A stretch of 32,818 nucleotides of DNA from Marine Group I thaumarchaeote (GCA_013390375.1 JACATA010000012.1:1-32818); one strand, 5' to 3'. Shown: positions 17,534-25,226, numbered from the stretch's first letter. Numbers and translations are program-made. The notes: a model not told the origin generated them from the sequence alone.

Positions 17534-17980
17534 TTAACGATATGATTTTTGTTTTCTTCTTCTAGCGCCAGGCCCACCAAATTTCTTAGGCTCCTTTCTT
17601 CTTGCATCACCACTAATGAGATATTTATCAAATTCATCAATCTTCTTTCTAAGGTCAGTCCTGATAGATTTTGTAAACGGGTGATCTTTGGGATCCTTTT
17701 TACTTTTAGTCCATCCTATTAGCGCTCGTGTTATGGCAGTGGCTGCAGCATATGATTGGCCCATAAAACCGCCTCCGCTAACTCTAACTGAAACATCAAT
17801 TTTATTTCTTAATTCTCCAGAAATTTCAAGCGGAATCAAAATCACTTCACGTGCCATCTCTGGTTCTATCATATCTATTGGTACATTGTTTACTCTAACT
17901 TTTCCTACCCCTTTTTTGATGAAAACATGAGCATTGGCGGTTTTTCTTGTCGCGAAATAAATCTCAGTTTTTACAACCAT
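17534..17980 (-). CDS. rps9: 30S ribosomal protein uS9
   Basis: The product (148 residues from ATG 17980) has the S9 fold: YFATRKTANAHVFIKKG at the N-terminus, VSGGGFMGQSYAAATAITRAL in the middle and the conserved basic tail ARRRKQKSYR that reaches the ribosomal P site. GTG 17989 in frame would add three residues but ATG 17980 shares TAATG with the uL13 stop, a typical coupling junction. It is the last gene of the minus-strand ribosomal cluster. Confidence 0.93.
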   Translation of the reverse strand: MVVKTEIYFATRKTANAHVFIKKGVGKVRVNNVPIDMIEPEMAREVILIPLEISGELRNKIDVSVRVSGGGFMGQSYAAATAITRALIGWTKSKKDPKDHPFTKSIRTDLRKKIDEFDKYLISGDARRKEPKKFGGPGARRRKQKSYR

Positions 17981-18516
17981 TAATGCCACCCAACATATCT
18001 ACCAAGTTCTCCCACGCTCGTATACAACGCACTTGATTTTCTAATCTTTGTTTTTTCAAGCTGTATTTTTCCTAATGGTTTTACATCTTTTGGGACTCCA
18101 ATATACACTCTAAGCCTACTAAGGGCTGCCTTACCTGACGGTTTATCCCTTGGTAACATTCCTCTTATCATCCTACTGATTATCGTATCAGGTTTACGTG
18201 GATGAAATGGACCGTGTTTTGGATGTAAAATACTTGATATCTTTAGGAATTGTTTGTACTCACCAACGATACTTTTCTTTCTACCACTAATCATAATTTT
18301 TTCAGAGTTTACCACCGTGACCCTATTTCCTTGAAGTAATAATTTTGCAACATTAGATGATAGCCTTCCAGCAATATGATCTGTTCCATCTATTACTAAT
18401 GGCCTACTAGTTTTGTCAATTGGCTTCTCTTCTGGTTTAGCTGCTGGCTTTGGTTTAGCTGCTGGCTTTGGTTTAGCTGCTGGCTTTGGTTTAGCTGCTG
18501 GCTTTGGTTTAGCCAA
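17980..18516 (-). CDS. rpl13: 50S ribosomal protein uL13 with an AKPKPA-repeat tail
   Basis: The 178 residues hold a conventional uL13 domain from about residue 38 (RPLVIDGTDHIAGRLSSNVAK, then NSEKIMISGRK and HPRKPDTIISRMIRGMLP). The first ~30 residues are a Lys/Pro/Ala tail made of four AKPKPA units, not part of typical uL13. The start is TTG 18516, overlapping the eL18 stop by 8 nt; no ATG exists before the core domain. The positively charged tail may contact rRNA or be disordered (inference). Confidence 0.9.
   Translation of the reverse strand: MAKPKPAAKPKPAAKPKPAAKPKPAAKPEEKPIDKTSRPLVIDGTDHIAGRLSSNVAKLLLQGNRVTVVNSEKIMISGRKKSIVGEYKQFLKISSILHPKHGPFHPRKPDTIISRMIRGMLPRDKPSGKAALSRLRVYIGVPKDVKPLGKIQLEKTKIRKSSALYTSVGELGRYVGWH
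18442..18513 (-). repeat. 18-nt tandem repeat in the uL13 N-terminus
   Basis: Four identical units encode AKPKPA (18496-18513, 18478-18495, 18460-18477, 18442-18459 on the minus strand), followed by AKPEEK. Identity at synonymous positions points to recent expansion by slippage. Confidence 0.88.
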
Positions 18517-18856
18517 AAATTATTACACCTTTTCCAGTTGGATATTTTTTAATCATGTCAGAGTAAGTCATGATCTTTCCTCCAGTTTGAATTATCTTAT
18601 TTGCTGCGGTTACAGACATTGAAAAGGAACTTAATGTAATTTTATGAGATAAGTTACCTGTTCCAAGTACTTTGCCAGGTACAAATAGAATGTCGTTCTC
18701 CTTTGTGGTCTTGTTTATTCTTGTCAAGTTTACAACTCGCCTTGATGACGATGGTTTTAAAGCAAGAACTGCCAGCCTAGACCATATAGGCGCTTCATTT
18801 TTCTTTGAGGCTTGTTTAAGATCCTTGACCATATGCAAAACTATTTGGTTAACCAA
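18509..18856 (-). CDS. rpl18e: 50S ribosomal protein eL18 (L18e)
   Basis: The 115-residue product matches archaeal eL18: LKQASKKNEAPIWSRLAVLALKP, then DILFVPGKVLGTGNLSHKITL and a GVIIFG end. The start is taken as TTG 18856, because a TATA-like GTTATATTTGG on the minus strand (18878-18888) is centred about 27 nt before it; ATG 18832 in frame is possible. It overlaps the uL13 start by 8 nt. It lies 45 nt downstream of rpoD. Confidence 0.9.
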   Translation of the reverse strand: MVNQIVLHMVKDLKQASKKNEAPIWSRLAVLALKPSSSRRVVNLTRINKTTKENDILFVPGKVLGTGNLSHKITLSSFSMSVTAANKIIQTGGKIMTYSDMIKKYPTGKGVIIFG

Positions 18857-18877
18857 TAGAATAATGCCCTTTCTAAC

Positions 18878-18888
18878 CCAAATATAAC
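18878..18888 (-). promoter_or_regulatory. TATA box of the eL18-uL13-uS9 unit
   Basis: On the minus strand GTTATATTTGG is centred about 27 nt before TTG 18856, the same spacing as other promoters in the window. It lies in the short gap after rpoD, so the ribosomal genes may be transcribed separately from rpoD as well as with it. Confidence 0.5.
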
Positions 18889-18901
18889 AGTATGACTATT
18901 A

Positions 18902-19501
18902 TTATTTCAAGTTAACAAGAATTTCTTTGAACTCTTCTAGCCTTTTAGAAAGTTCCTCAATTCCAGCTAGAATTATCTGTCTTGGTTCAAGAGAACCAGT
19001 AGTTTCGACAGTTAAAATACGCTCATCTTCTTTGTCTGTATTTGTAAGTACTGATATATTTGCCGAATTCCATTTGGCATGTTCCGTTCCCCTACCAAGT
19101 CTTGCATATGCTTCAAGTTTAATGCGTTGTCCAGGAGCTAAATGTACAATAGGGATTTGTTTAGAAATTGGTTTTACAACTTGATCCTTTGATTCTAGTT
19201 CTGCAGACGTAACTATTTTTGTATTTTCTGCAGCCTCTGAATCAAGAACTAAAATTACTCTGGAATTTGATTCATCAAATCCATTAAGTTCTGTTTTGAG
19301 AGGAATCATACCCAATGTATGGGCTATACCCTCATCTGGTATAACAGACGAATTCTCTATTACATCTACAGTGTCTATGGCAAAAATTGGAACACCATTA
19401 AGACAAATTCTCCTAAGTGCATTTGCATAATGTAATGAAATACCTTTTAGTTTGATGGATATTTTTTTATCATCGCTAGTAAGAATCTGGATAGAGGGCA
19501 A
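18902..19501 (-). CDS. rpoD: DNA-directed RNA polymerase subunit D (Rpo3)
   Basis: This assembly subunit of archaeal RNA polymerase is equivalent to Rpb3 and bacterial alpha. The core ISIKLKGISLHYANALRRICLNGVPIFAIDTV is diagnostic, and GRGTEHAKWNSA is present. The protein is short and lacks the cysteine-rich ferredoxin-like domain found in some archaeal D subunits. The ORF opens at ATG 19546 (214 residues), but that start adds 15 atypical residues; TTG 19501 gives the usual N-terminus and lies about 29 nt after a TATA-like TTTTTATTT (19526-19534). I chose 19501; the start remains unsure. Confidence 0.88.
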   Translation of the reverse strand: MPSIQILTSDDKKISIKLKGISLHYANALRRICLNGVPIFAIDTVDVIENSSVIPDEGIAHTLGMIPLKTELNGFDESNSRVILVLDSEAAENTKIVTSAELESKDQVVKPISKQIPIVHLAPGQRIKLEAYARLGRGTEHAKWNSANISVLTNTDKEDERILTVETTGSLEPRQIILAGIEELSKRLEEFKEILVNLK

Positions 19502-19582
19502 ACTTATTGAAAATTTCTGAAATCCAAATAAAAATCTAGCTAGCATCTATAGATTAATATCAATTCTGGCGCTATGAGTACC

Positions 19583-20272
19583 ATGTCAGACAAGTTTACA
19601 GTAGTAAAATACACTTTTGAAGGTGAAAAATTTGAGATATTGGTTAAACCTGATCCAGCACTTGACTATAAACTTGGAAAAATTAAAGATATCAGTTCTG
19701 TTCTCGTATCTGATGAAATATATCAGAATTCAAGCAAGGGTACTCGGGCACCATCTGAAAAATTACAAAAAGCATTCAAAACAGATGATGCTTTAATTAT
19801 TGCGGAAAAAATATTACAGAAAGGAGATCTTAATTTAACAACTGAGCAGCGCCGCAAGATGACTACAGAAAAACGAAAGCAGATAATCACATTTATTGCA
19901 AAGACATTTGTTGATCCGCGTTCTCATTTACCTCACCCACCTATAAGAATTGAGCAGGCTATGACCGACGCTCGCGTAAGCATTGATCCTTTCAAAAATG
20001 TTGAGGAACAAATCAAAGACATCGTGGAGCATGTACGTTCTATTATTCCATTAAAATCAGAAAATCTTTTGTTAGAAATTTCAGTTCCTGCTCAATATGT
20101 AGCAAAGTCTTATTCTGTACTAAAATCAACAGGCATTTTGAAAAAAGAAGATTGGCAGAAAGACGGATCTTTGAAAGCAATACTAGAAATACCTGCCGCA
20201 GCAAGACCAAACGTGATAGATAGATTAGGCGCAATAACAAAAGGCACTGCATTTGTTGAGGTTTTAAAATGA
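19583..20272 (+). CDS. Ribosome maturation protein SBDS (SDO1)
   Basis: Archaeal SBDS, with EF-2-like GTPases, releases the anti-association factor aIF6 from the large subunit. The product has the N-terminal FYSH domain (YTFEGEKFEILVKPD, VSDEIYQNSSKGTRAP), a central QRRKMTTEKRKQIITFIAKTFVDPR helix bundle and a C-terminal ferredoxin-like domain. ATG 19574 would add three residues; ATG 19583 is preferred because an ATTAATAT box (19553-19560) lies 27 nt before it. Its stop overlaps the first rrp4 start by ATGA, beginning the exosome operon. Confidence 0.93.
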   Translation: MSDKFTVVKYTFEGEKFEILVKPDPALDYKLGKIKDISSVLVSDEIYQNSSKGTRAPSEKLQKAFKTDDALIIAEKILQKGDLNLTTEQRRKMTTEKRKQIITFIAKTFVDPRSHLPHPPIRIEQAMTDARVSIDPFKNVEEQIKDIVEHVRSIIPLKSENLLLEISVPAQYVAKSYSVLKSTGILKKEDWQKDGSLKAILEIPAAARPNVIDRLGAITKGTAFVEVLK

Positions 20273-20928
20273 GTGAAAACCAATTTGTTCTTCCAGGTGA
20301 TGTAATTGTTACAGGTGATTATAGACCAGAACAAAATGTTATACTTGAAGGTAACAAACTAATGTCTACAGCAATTGGATTTTCCGAAATAAAAGACGAC
20401 TTGGTTACTGTAACTCCTTTGACTGGATTGTACACTCCAAAAACCGATGATCTAATTATTGGTAAAATTGTATCACATAATGCATTATCATGGCAGGTTG
20501 ACATAAATTCTTACTACTCAGGTATTCTCACGGCATCTGACATCTTTGGAAAAGATTATTCGCCTTCTCGAGATGATCTTTCTTTAAAATTAAAAACAGG
20601 TGACATCATTTTGGCTAGAATTGCAAACGTGAATTCTAGAGATCCCTTAATCACTATAATTGGTGAGAATCTTGGAAAGATTGATTCTGGAGAATTAATT
20701 AAAATCTCTCCCACTAAAATTCCTCGTCTTACTGGATCTGTGATACAAACAATCGAAGCATCTACTAATGCAACTATTACTGTGGGTCAAAATGGCTTAA
20801 TTATTTTAAAATGTGACAATTCTACAGGTTTAAAAAAATCTATTGCGTCTATCAAAATGATTGGTATGGCACAACATGATGCTAATCTTGAAGAAAAAAT
20901 TCAAAAATTTTTAGATGAAAACAATTGA
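20269..20928 (+). CDS. rrp4: Exosome subunit Rrp4, copy 1, lacking the KH GxxG loop
   Basis: Rrp4 is an RNA-binding cap subunit of the archaeal exosome. The 219-residue product has the N-terminal domain (LPGDVIVTGDYRPEQNVILEG), an S1 domain (~60-130) and a C-terminal KH-like domain. In the KH domain the sequence PRLTGSVIQTIE replaces PRLIGKHGSMIQTIE of copy 2: three residues of the RNA-binding GxxG loop are missing after G156. The rest remains open and well conserved, so it is probably expressed, not a pseudogene. It is followed by copy 2 with a 4-nt overlap. Confidence 0.9.
   Translation: MSENQFVLPGDVIVTGDYRPEQNVILEGNKLMSTAIGFSEIKDDLVTVTPLTGLYTPKTDDLIIGKIVSHNALSWQVDINSYYSGILTASDIFGKDYSPSRDDLSLKLKTGDIILARIANVNSRDPLITIIGENLGKIDSGELIKISPTKIPRLTGSVIQTIEASTNATITVGQNGLIILKCDNSTGLKKSIASIKMIGMAQHDANLEEKIQKFLDENN
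20674..20796 (+). repeat. Near-identical Rrp4 tract, copy A (second copy 21345-21476)
   Basis: Aligned codon by codon with 21345-21476, 117 of 123 shared bases match. The only gap is 9 nt (21408-21416) encoding KHG, absent in copy A. Outside the tract the two genes differ at many positions. This pattern suggests gene conversion or strong constraint restricted to the KH-linker region. Confidence 0.85.
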
Positions 20929-21611
20929 AGAAATTAGAATCTAAAAAGCGATATGTTCTGCCAGGTGATTTTATTACTACTGCACCTCTTCGGTTACAGG
21001 ATAATGTTGTATTAGAAGGTAAACGAGTTATTTCAACTACTATAGGATTATCTGATGTTTCTGCTGATAGTGTACGAGTAATCTCACTAAATGGAATTTA
21101 CATGCCAAAAATAGACGACTTGGTAATAGGTACGATTCAATCTATTTTTGGCAATTCTTGGTTTGCAGATATCAATTCATGTTATCAAGGAATGCTTTTG
21201 GGTCAGGATGTATTTGGAAGAGGTTCATATCCTACCACGAGCGAAATGAAAGAGAGACTTGATAAAGGTGATATCATCTTTGCAAGAATTGCAAATTCTG
21301 ATAGACAGCGTGAACCTTTAATTTCTATTGCAGACAAAAATCTGGGAAAGATTGATTCTGGAGAATTAATTAAAATCCCTCCCACTAAAATCCCTCGTCT
21401 TATTGGAAAACATGGATCTATGATACAAACAATCGAAGCGTCTACTAATGCAACTATTACTGTAGGTCAAAATGGCTTTATTGTTGTATCTTGTGATGAA
21501 ACAAATGGATTATTAAAGGCACTTGCAGCAATTCGGATGATTGATGAACAAGCACATCTTGTTGATTTGACAGATAAAGTGAAAAAAATGTTGGAATTTA
21601 ATGGTGTATAA
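20925..21611 (+). CDS. rrp4: Exosome subunit Rrp4, copy 2, canonical
   Basis: The 228-residue product has the full Rrp4 architecture: N-terminal domain (VLPGDFITTAPLRLQDNVVLEG), S1 domain (~65-135) and KH domain with an intact IGKHGSM loop (160-166). It starts with TTG 20925 overlapping the stop of copy 1 (20925-20928). Outside a near-identical tract the two copies have clearly diverged. Copy 2 lies directly before rrp41, the usual archaeal order rrp4-rrp41-rrp42, and is likely the canonical cap protein. Confidence 0.92.
   Translation: MKKLESKKRYVLPGDFITTAPLRLQDNVVLEGKRVISTTIGLSDVSADSVRVISLNGIYMPKIDDLVIGTIQSIFGNSWFADINSCYQGMLLGQDVFGRGSYPTTSEMKERLDKGDIIFARIANSDRQREPLISIADKNLGKIDSGELIKIPPTKIPRLIGKHGSMIQTIEASTNATITVGQNGFIVVSCDETNGLLKALAAIRMIDEQAHLVDLTDKVKKMLEFNGV
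21345..21476 (+). repeat. Near-identical Rrp4 tract, copy B
   Basis: This is the partner of 20674-20796. It carries the extra 9 nt at 21408-21416 that complete the KH GxxG loop. The tract starts at a shared GGA-AAG codon pair and ends at GGC, after which the genes diverge again. Confidence 0.85.
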
Positions 21612-21614
21612 TTA

Positions 21615-22352
21615 ATGGGAGGACGAGAAACTGATGTAGTATTACTTGACGAAAATGGGATTCGTAGTGATGGACGCAAGGTAAATGAAACAAGAAAGGT
21701 TACCATAAAAGTCGGAGTATTAAAAAACGCTGATGGTTCTGCGTATATTGAATTTGGTGGAAATAAAATTCTTGCCGGTGTTTTTGGTCCAAGAGATGTT
21801 CATCCAAAACATATGTCAAATCCAGACACTGGAATTTTAAGAGTCAGATATCATATGGAGCCTTTTTCTGTTAGTGAAAGAAAAAATCCGGCGCCATCAC
21901 GACGAGAAATAGAGATCAGTAAAGTTCTCAAGGAAGCATTAGAACCTGCTGTAATACTTGAAAAGTTCCCTAGAACTGCAATTGATGTGTATCTTGAAGT
22001 ATTGCAAGCAGATGGTGGAACTAGATGTGCTGCATTAGATGCGGCATCAGTTGCATTAGCGGATGCAGGAATTCCAATGAGAGATATGGTATGTTCATGT
22101 GCTGCAGGAAAAGCTGCGGATGCTTTAATTCTTGATGTTAATAATGAAGAAGACCAAGCTGGACAAGCCGATATGCCAATAGGTTACATGCCAAACTTGG
22201 GAAAAATCACACTTTTACAATTAGATGGTGTTCTCACCACCGATGAATTCAAAAAATGTATAGAACTAGGTTTAGAAGGTTGTAAACAGGTATATGAAAT
22301 ACAGAAAAATGCATTGCGTGAAAAATATTTTTCGAGTGGTGATAACAACTAA
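21615..22352 (+). CDS. rrp41: Exosome catalytic subunit Rrp41
   Basis: This is the phosphorolytic active subunit of the hexameric RNase PH ring. The 245 residues contain RSDGRKVNETRKVTIKVGVL, REIEISKVLKEALEPAVILEKFPRT (phosphate and RNA-binding arginines), ADGGTRCAALDAASVALADAGI and the acidic EEDQAGQADMPIGYMP segment expected to hold the catalytic Asp. ATG 21615 lies 3 bp after rrp4 copy 2 and the stop overlaps rrp42 by 1 nt (TAATG). Confidence 0.95.
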   Translation: MGGRETDVVLLDENGIRSDGRKVNETRKVTIKVGVLKNADGSAYIEFGGNKILAGVFGPRDVHPKHMSNPDTGILRVRYHMEPFSVSERKNPAPSRREIEISKVLKEALEPAVILEKFPRTAIDVYLEVLQADGGTRCAALDAASVALADAGIPMRDMVCSCAAGKAADALILDVNNEEDQAGQADMPIGYMPNLGKITLLQLDGVLTTDEFKKCIELGLEGCKQVYEIQKNALREKYFSSGDNN

Positions 22353-23170
22353 TGACAAACCTTTCAATTATAGACAAACTCAAAAGATCTAAAATTCTAG
22401 ATTTACTGCAGGAAGGAAAAAGAATTGATGATCGTGCACTAGATGAACCTAGACCTTTAGTTATTGATACTGGAGTTATACCTCACGCTAATGGTTCTGC
22501 ACGGGCTAGATTAGGTGACACAGAAGTTGTATCGGGGATCAAAGTTCAACCTGACAAACCTTTTCCTGATATGGGTGACAAGGGAATCTTTATCTGCACA
22601 GCAGAAATTCTTCCATTAGCTCATCCAAGTGCAGAAACAGGTCCTCCTCAACCAAATGTGATAGAGATAGCTAGAGTGGTTGATAGAGGAATACGGGAAA
22701 GTGGTATGATTGATTTATCACAGATGGTTTTACAGAAAGACAAATCTGTCATTGGCGTGTTTGCTGATAATGTAGTAACTGATCATGACGGTAATTTGTT
22801 TGATGCATGTTCATATGCAGCTGTTGCTGCAATTATTACATCAAAGATTCCAAAATGGGAAATGAAAGATGACAAACCTGTTTTAATAGAGGATCAGGCA
22901 TCAGACACACCAATTACTACCATTCCAATATCAGTTACAATGGGACTAATGGGCGAATTCATAATTGTAGATCCAAATCTTGATGAATGGGAATGTCTTG
23001 ATGCTAGAATAACAATTACTACAAACTCTGATGGAAATATTGTAGCGCTTCAAAAGGGTGGCAGTGACGGATTTTCACTTGAGCAACTTGTTAAATGCTC
23101 TGAATTATCCATTGTAGTTGGTAAAAAAATCAGAGATATTATAAAACAAGCAACAGAAGGTAGTAAATAA
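22352..23170 (+). CDS. rrp42: Exosome subunit Rrp42
   Basis: This is the non-catalytic RNase PH-fold partner of Rrp41. The 272-residue product has RIDDRALDEPRPLVIDTGVIPHANGSARARLGDTEVV, the family signature, and ARVVDRGIRESGMIDLSQMVL. It is longer than Rrp41 as usual for Rrp42, and lacks the EEDxxG(E/Q)AD active-site motif seen in Rrp41. It overlaps rrp41 by 1 nt and precedes eL43 by 1 bp. Confidence 0.95.
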   Translation: MTNLSIIDKLKRSKILDLLQEGKRIDDRALDEPRPLVIDTGVIPHANGSARARLGDTEVVSGIKVQPDKPFPDMGDKGIFICTAEILPLAHPSAETGPPQPNVIEIARVVDRGIRESGMIDLSQMVLQKDKSVIGVFADNVVTDHDGNLFDACSYAAVAAIITSKIPKWEMKDDKPVLIEDQASDTPITTIPISVTMGLMGEFIIVDPNLDEWECLDARITITTNSDGNIVALQKGGSDGFSLEQLVKCSELSIVVGKKIRDIIKQATEGSK

Positions 23171-23171
23171 A

Positions 23172-23384
23172 TTGGCAAAAAAGAAAGGCTACCTTAAAGG
23201 TCTTGGCGCCAGATATGGTATAAAACTTAGAAAAAAATACAGTATAGTTCACAGAGTTTTAAAATCTAAAAGAAAATGTCCTGAATGCGGCTCCTCACAA
23301 TTTGGTAGACAGGTTGTAGGTATCTGGAGTTGTAAAAAATGTGGATTTAAGATAGCGGGTTATGCATATGACATCAAGCTTTAA
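23172..23384 (+). CDS. rpl37ae: 50S ribosomal protein eL43 (L37Ae)
   Basis: The 70-residue zinc-ribbon protein has C36, C39 (CPECG) and C54, C57 (CKKCG) as zinc ligands, and the GLGARYGIKLRKK N-terminus of eL43. The start is TTG 23172, 1 bp after the rrp42 stop; no ATG is available before the conserved N-terminus. In many archaea this gene is followed by RNA polymerase subunit P, which is not found here. Confidence 0.92.
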   Translation: MAKKKGYLKGLGARYGIKLRKKYSIVHRVLKSKRKCPECGSSQFGRQVVGIWSCKKCGFKIAGYAYDIKL

Positions 23385-23613
23385 TGCCAAAATTGAAATA
23401 GACGCGGAAGAAAAAACAAGTGCAGTTTTTGATTCAGTTAATATTGACAACAAATTCTATCCCGAAAATCCAACTAAAACAGAGATGTTTTGCAGCGACA
23501 AAATTACAATACTAGTTGAATCTAACAATTTGGCACATATGCGTGCAAACCTTAATTCCTGCATTCGTCTTATTCAGACAGGCTATGACTCGATTGAATC
23601 AGTAGATATATAA
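23368..23613 (+). CDS. pcc1: KEOPS complex subunit Pcc1
   Basis: Pcc1 is the small dimerising subunit of KEOPS, which makes the t6A modification in tRNA. The 81-residue product has the compact Pcc1 pattern: a beta hairpin (NAKIEIDAEEKTSAVFDSVNID) and the ending NNLAHMRANLNSCIRLIQTGYDSI. It overlaps the end of eL43 by 17 nt from ATG 23368; ATG 23362 two codons earlier is also possible. Position between eL43 and prefoldin beta matches other archaea and supports the call. Confidence 0.82.
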   Translation: MTSSFNAKIEIDAEEKTSAVFDSVNIDNKFYPENPTKTEMFCSDKITILVESNNLAHMRANLNSCIRLIQTGYDSIESVDI

Positions 23614-23637
23614 TTAAAATAAGTTTCTTACTGCCAT

Positions 23638-24015
23638 ATGTCTTCCAATCAACAAATTCCTCCTATGGTACAAGAGCAGCTAGCAAAATTGCAACAAACA
23701 CAACAGAACTTTCAATCCATTCTAATGCAAAAACAACAGGTGGAATCAGAAAAACTTGAAACAGGAAAAGCACTGGAGGAGTTAAAAAAGGCAAGTGACG
23801 ATGAATTAGTTTTCAAACATGCTGGAACTATCATGATAAAATCTAACAAAAAGGATCTTATTGAAGAACTTGAAGAACAGGTGGAACTGGCAAAAACAAA
23901 AGCTTCCATTTTAGTGAAACAAGAAGAGAGATTGAAAACTACCCTAAAAGAACAGGAAACAAAAATTCAGGAAATGATACAAAATTCCTCTACAAATACT
24001 AAACCACCAAAATAA
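23638..24015 (+). CDS. pfdB: Prefoldin subunit beta
   Basis: This is a chaperone subunit that hands unfolded proteins to the thermosome. The 125 residues form two long coiled-coil helices (about 8-55 and 75-115) linked by a hairpin with DELVFKHAGTIMIKSNKKDLIEEL, typical of prefoldin beta. A TATA-like TATATAATTAAAA (about 23605-23617) lies 27 nt before ATG 23638, so it may be transcribed on its own as well as from the exosome operon. Confidence 0.93.
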   Translation: MSSNQQIPPMVQEQLAKLQQTQQNFQSILMQKQQVESEKLETGKALEELKKASDDELVFKHAGTIMIKSNKKDLIEELEEQVELAKTKASILVKQEERLKTTLKEQETKIQEMIQNSSTNTKPPK

Positions 24016-24058
24016 CAACTTCCCAAGAAAATATTAATCAAACAGACAAGCATTTTTT

Positions 24059-24745
24059 GTGAATCTAAAGAATCTGCGTATAGTGGTGGATGAAAGGGAA
24101 AAAAAAAGTGGCATACCAGACCTTTTAAAGGGAACCGGCATTAATTTGGAAATAAAAACACTGCCAGTGGGTGATTATATTGTTGCACCTGAAACTGTAG
24201 TTGAGAGAAAAACAATTTCTGATTTGGTTTCATCAATCTTTGATGGCCGTCTATTTGATCAATGTCATAGGTTAAAAGAACATTATCAATTTCCAATTTT
24301 AATAATAGAGGGAGATATAGACGAAATAGAAGAATTGACGGAAAACCCACTTGTGTTTTATGGTGCAATTTCATCTATTGCAATTGATTTCAAAATTCCA
24401 GTAATTCCTACACCTAACGCTACTCATACATCCAAGTTGTTGATATCTATGTGTTCAAGAAAGGATGCAAGCAAGGGTCCATTTATTAAAAAAATTAGAA
24501 AATCAAATGATCTACAAAAACAACAACTTTCTATGCTGTGCAGTTTACCTGGTGTAGGAGAAAAAACTGCTATACGTATGCTAGAGAAGTTTGGAACACC
24601 TTTGAGGGTATTAAGCTCATCAATTATAGAACTTTCTAAAGTCAGCGGTCTTGGTGAGGCTCGTGCTAAAAATATAAAAAAAGTATTGCAAGCACAAAGT
24701 AAGCATTTGAAAAAAATTAGTCAGAAAACACTTCACGACACATGA
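24059..24745 (+). CDS. XPF/ERCC4-family structure-specific nuclease (helicase-less)
   Basis: It probably cuts branched or flap DNA with PCNA, as the short crenarchaeal XPF does. The 228 residues hold an N-terminal nuclease domain with VDEREKKSGIPD (10-21), D39 in GDY, and ERKTISD (49-55), the ERKx3D metal site, followed by tandem helix-hairpin-helix motifs (LPGVGEKTAIRMLEKFG, VSGLGEARAKNIKK). No helicase domain is present, unlike euryarchaeal Hef. GTG 24059 lies 25 nt after ATATTAATC. No clear C-terminal PCNA box is visible. Confidence 0.9.
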   Translation: MNLKNLRIVVDEREKKSGIPDLLKGTGINLEIKTLPVGDYIVAPETVVERKTISDLVSSIFDGRLFDQCHRLKEHYQFPILIIEGDIDEIEELTENPLVFYGAISSIAIDFKIPVIPTPNATHTSKLLISMCSRKDASKGPFIKKIRKSNDLQKQQLSMLCSLPGVGEKTAIRMLEKFGTPLRVLSSSIIELSKVSGLGEARAKNIKKVLQAQSKHLKKISQKTLHDT

Positions 24746-24746
24746 A

Positions 24747-25226
24747 TTAGTTTTTCATAGGTTTTCTTTTTAATCTATTTCCACATCTAGGGCATTCTGT
24801 AACTTTAGAAAAATTTGTTTTACATCCTGGGCAATAATACTTCCAAATTATAACATTTTTTATACCGCTAGTCATTACAGGAATAACTTTTATGCTAAGA
24901 TTTTTTGCCACATTAGAAATAGCAAAATCATCAGTGACAAGTTCAGCCTCAAGTTGAAGACTTAGAGAAATAGCAGATATATCTTCATGTGAAAGATTTG
25001 GAAAATCACCCGATTTTTTTGCCGCATCATTAACAGTAATAATAAATCGATGCTCGGGATCGCGGATCATTAATCTTTTTGTTTCAATTAAAATCTGAAT
25101 TGCATCATGATCTTTTTTTATGTGTTCAATTTCACCATAGATGAGAGATGTAATGTAGCCTGGTTCGTTTGAACTAAATGGAATTCCTGCATAAAATGCG
25201 CTAGAATCTAAAACTCTAAAAGCCAA
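24747..25226 (-). CDS. nob1: Nob1-like endoribonuclease (PIN domain plus zinc ribbon)
   Basis: It is expected to cut pre-16S rRNA at its 3' end during small-subunit maturation. The 159-residue product has the PIN domain, beginning VLDSSAFYAG with D7, and acidic residues at 32, 82 and 99-100, then a zinc ribbon with C132, C135, C145 and C148 (CPGC, CPRC). TTG 25226 is the start; it overlaps the NAD kinase gene by 11 nt. Being in the same operon suggests cotranscription. Confidence 0.88.
   Translation of the reverse strand: MAFRVLDSSAFYAGIPFSSNEPGYITSLIYGEIEHIKKDHDAIQILIETKRLMIRDPEHRFIITVNDAAKKSGDFPNLSHEDISAISLSLQLEAELVTDDFAISNVAKNLSIKVIPVMTSGIKNVIIWKYYCPGCKTNFSKVTECPRCGNRLKRKPMKN

Noticed and set aside
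18413-18622. Plus-strand frame with GLAAGF repeats
   Set aside because: Antisense of the AKPKPA repeat of uL13.
20043-20334. Minus-strand frames opposite SBDS
   Set aside because: Antisense to well supported SBDS and Rrp4 coding sequence.
20269-20928. Reading the first Rrp4 gene as a pseudogene
   Set aside because: The frame is intact, the deletion is in frame, the domains are conserved and the gene overlaps its neighbours in a translation-coupled way.
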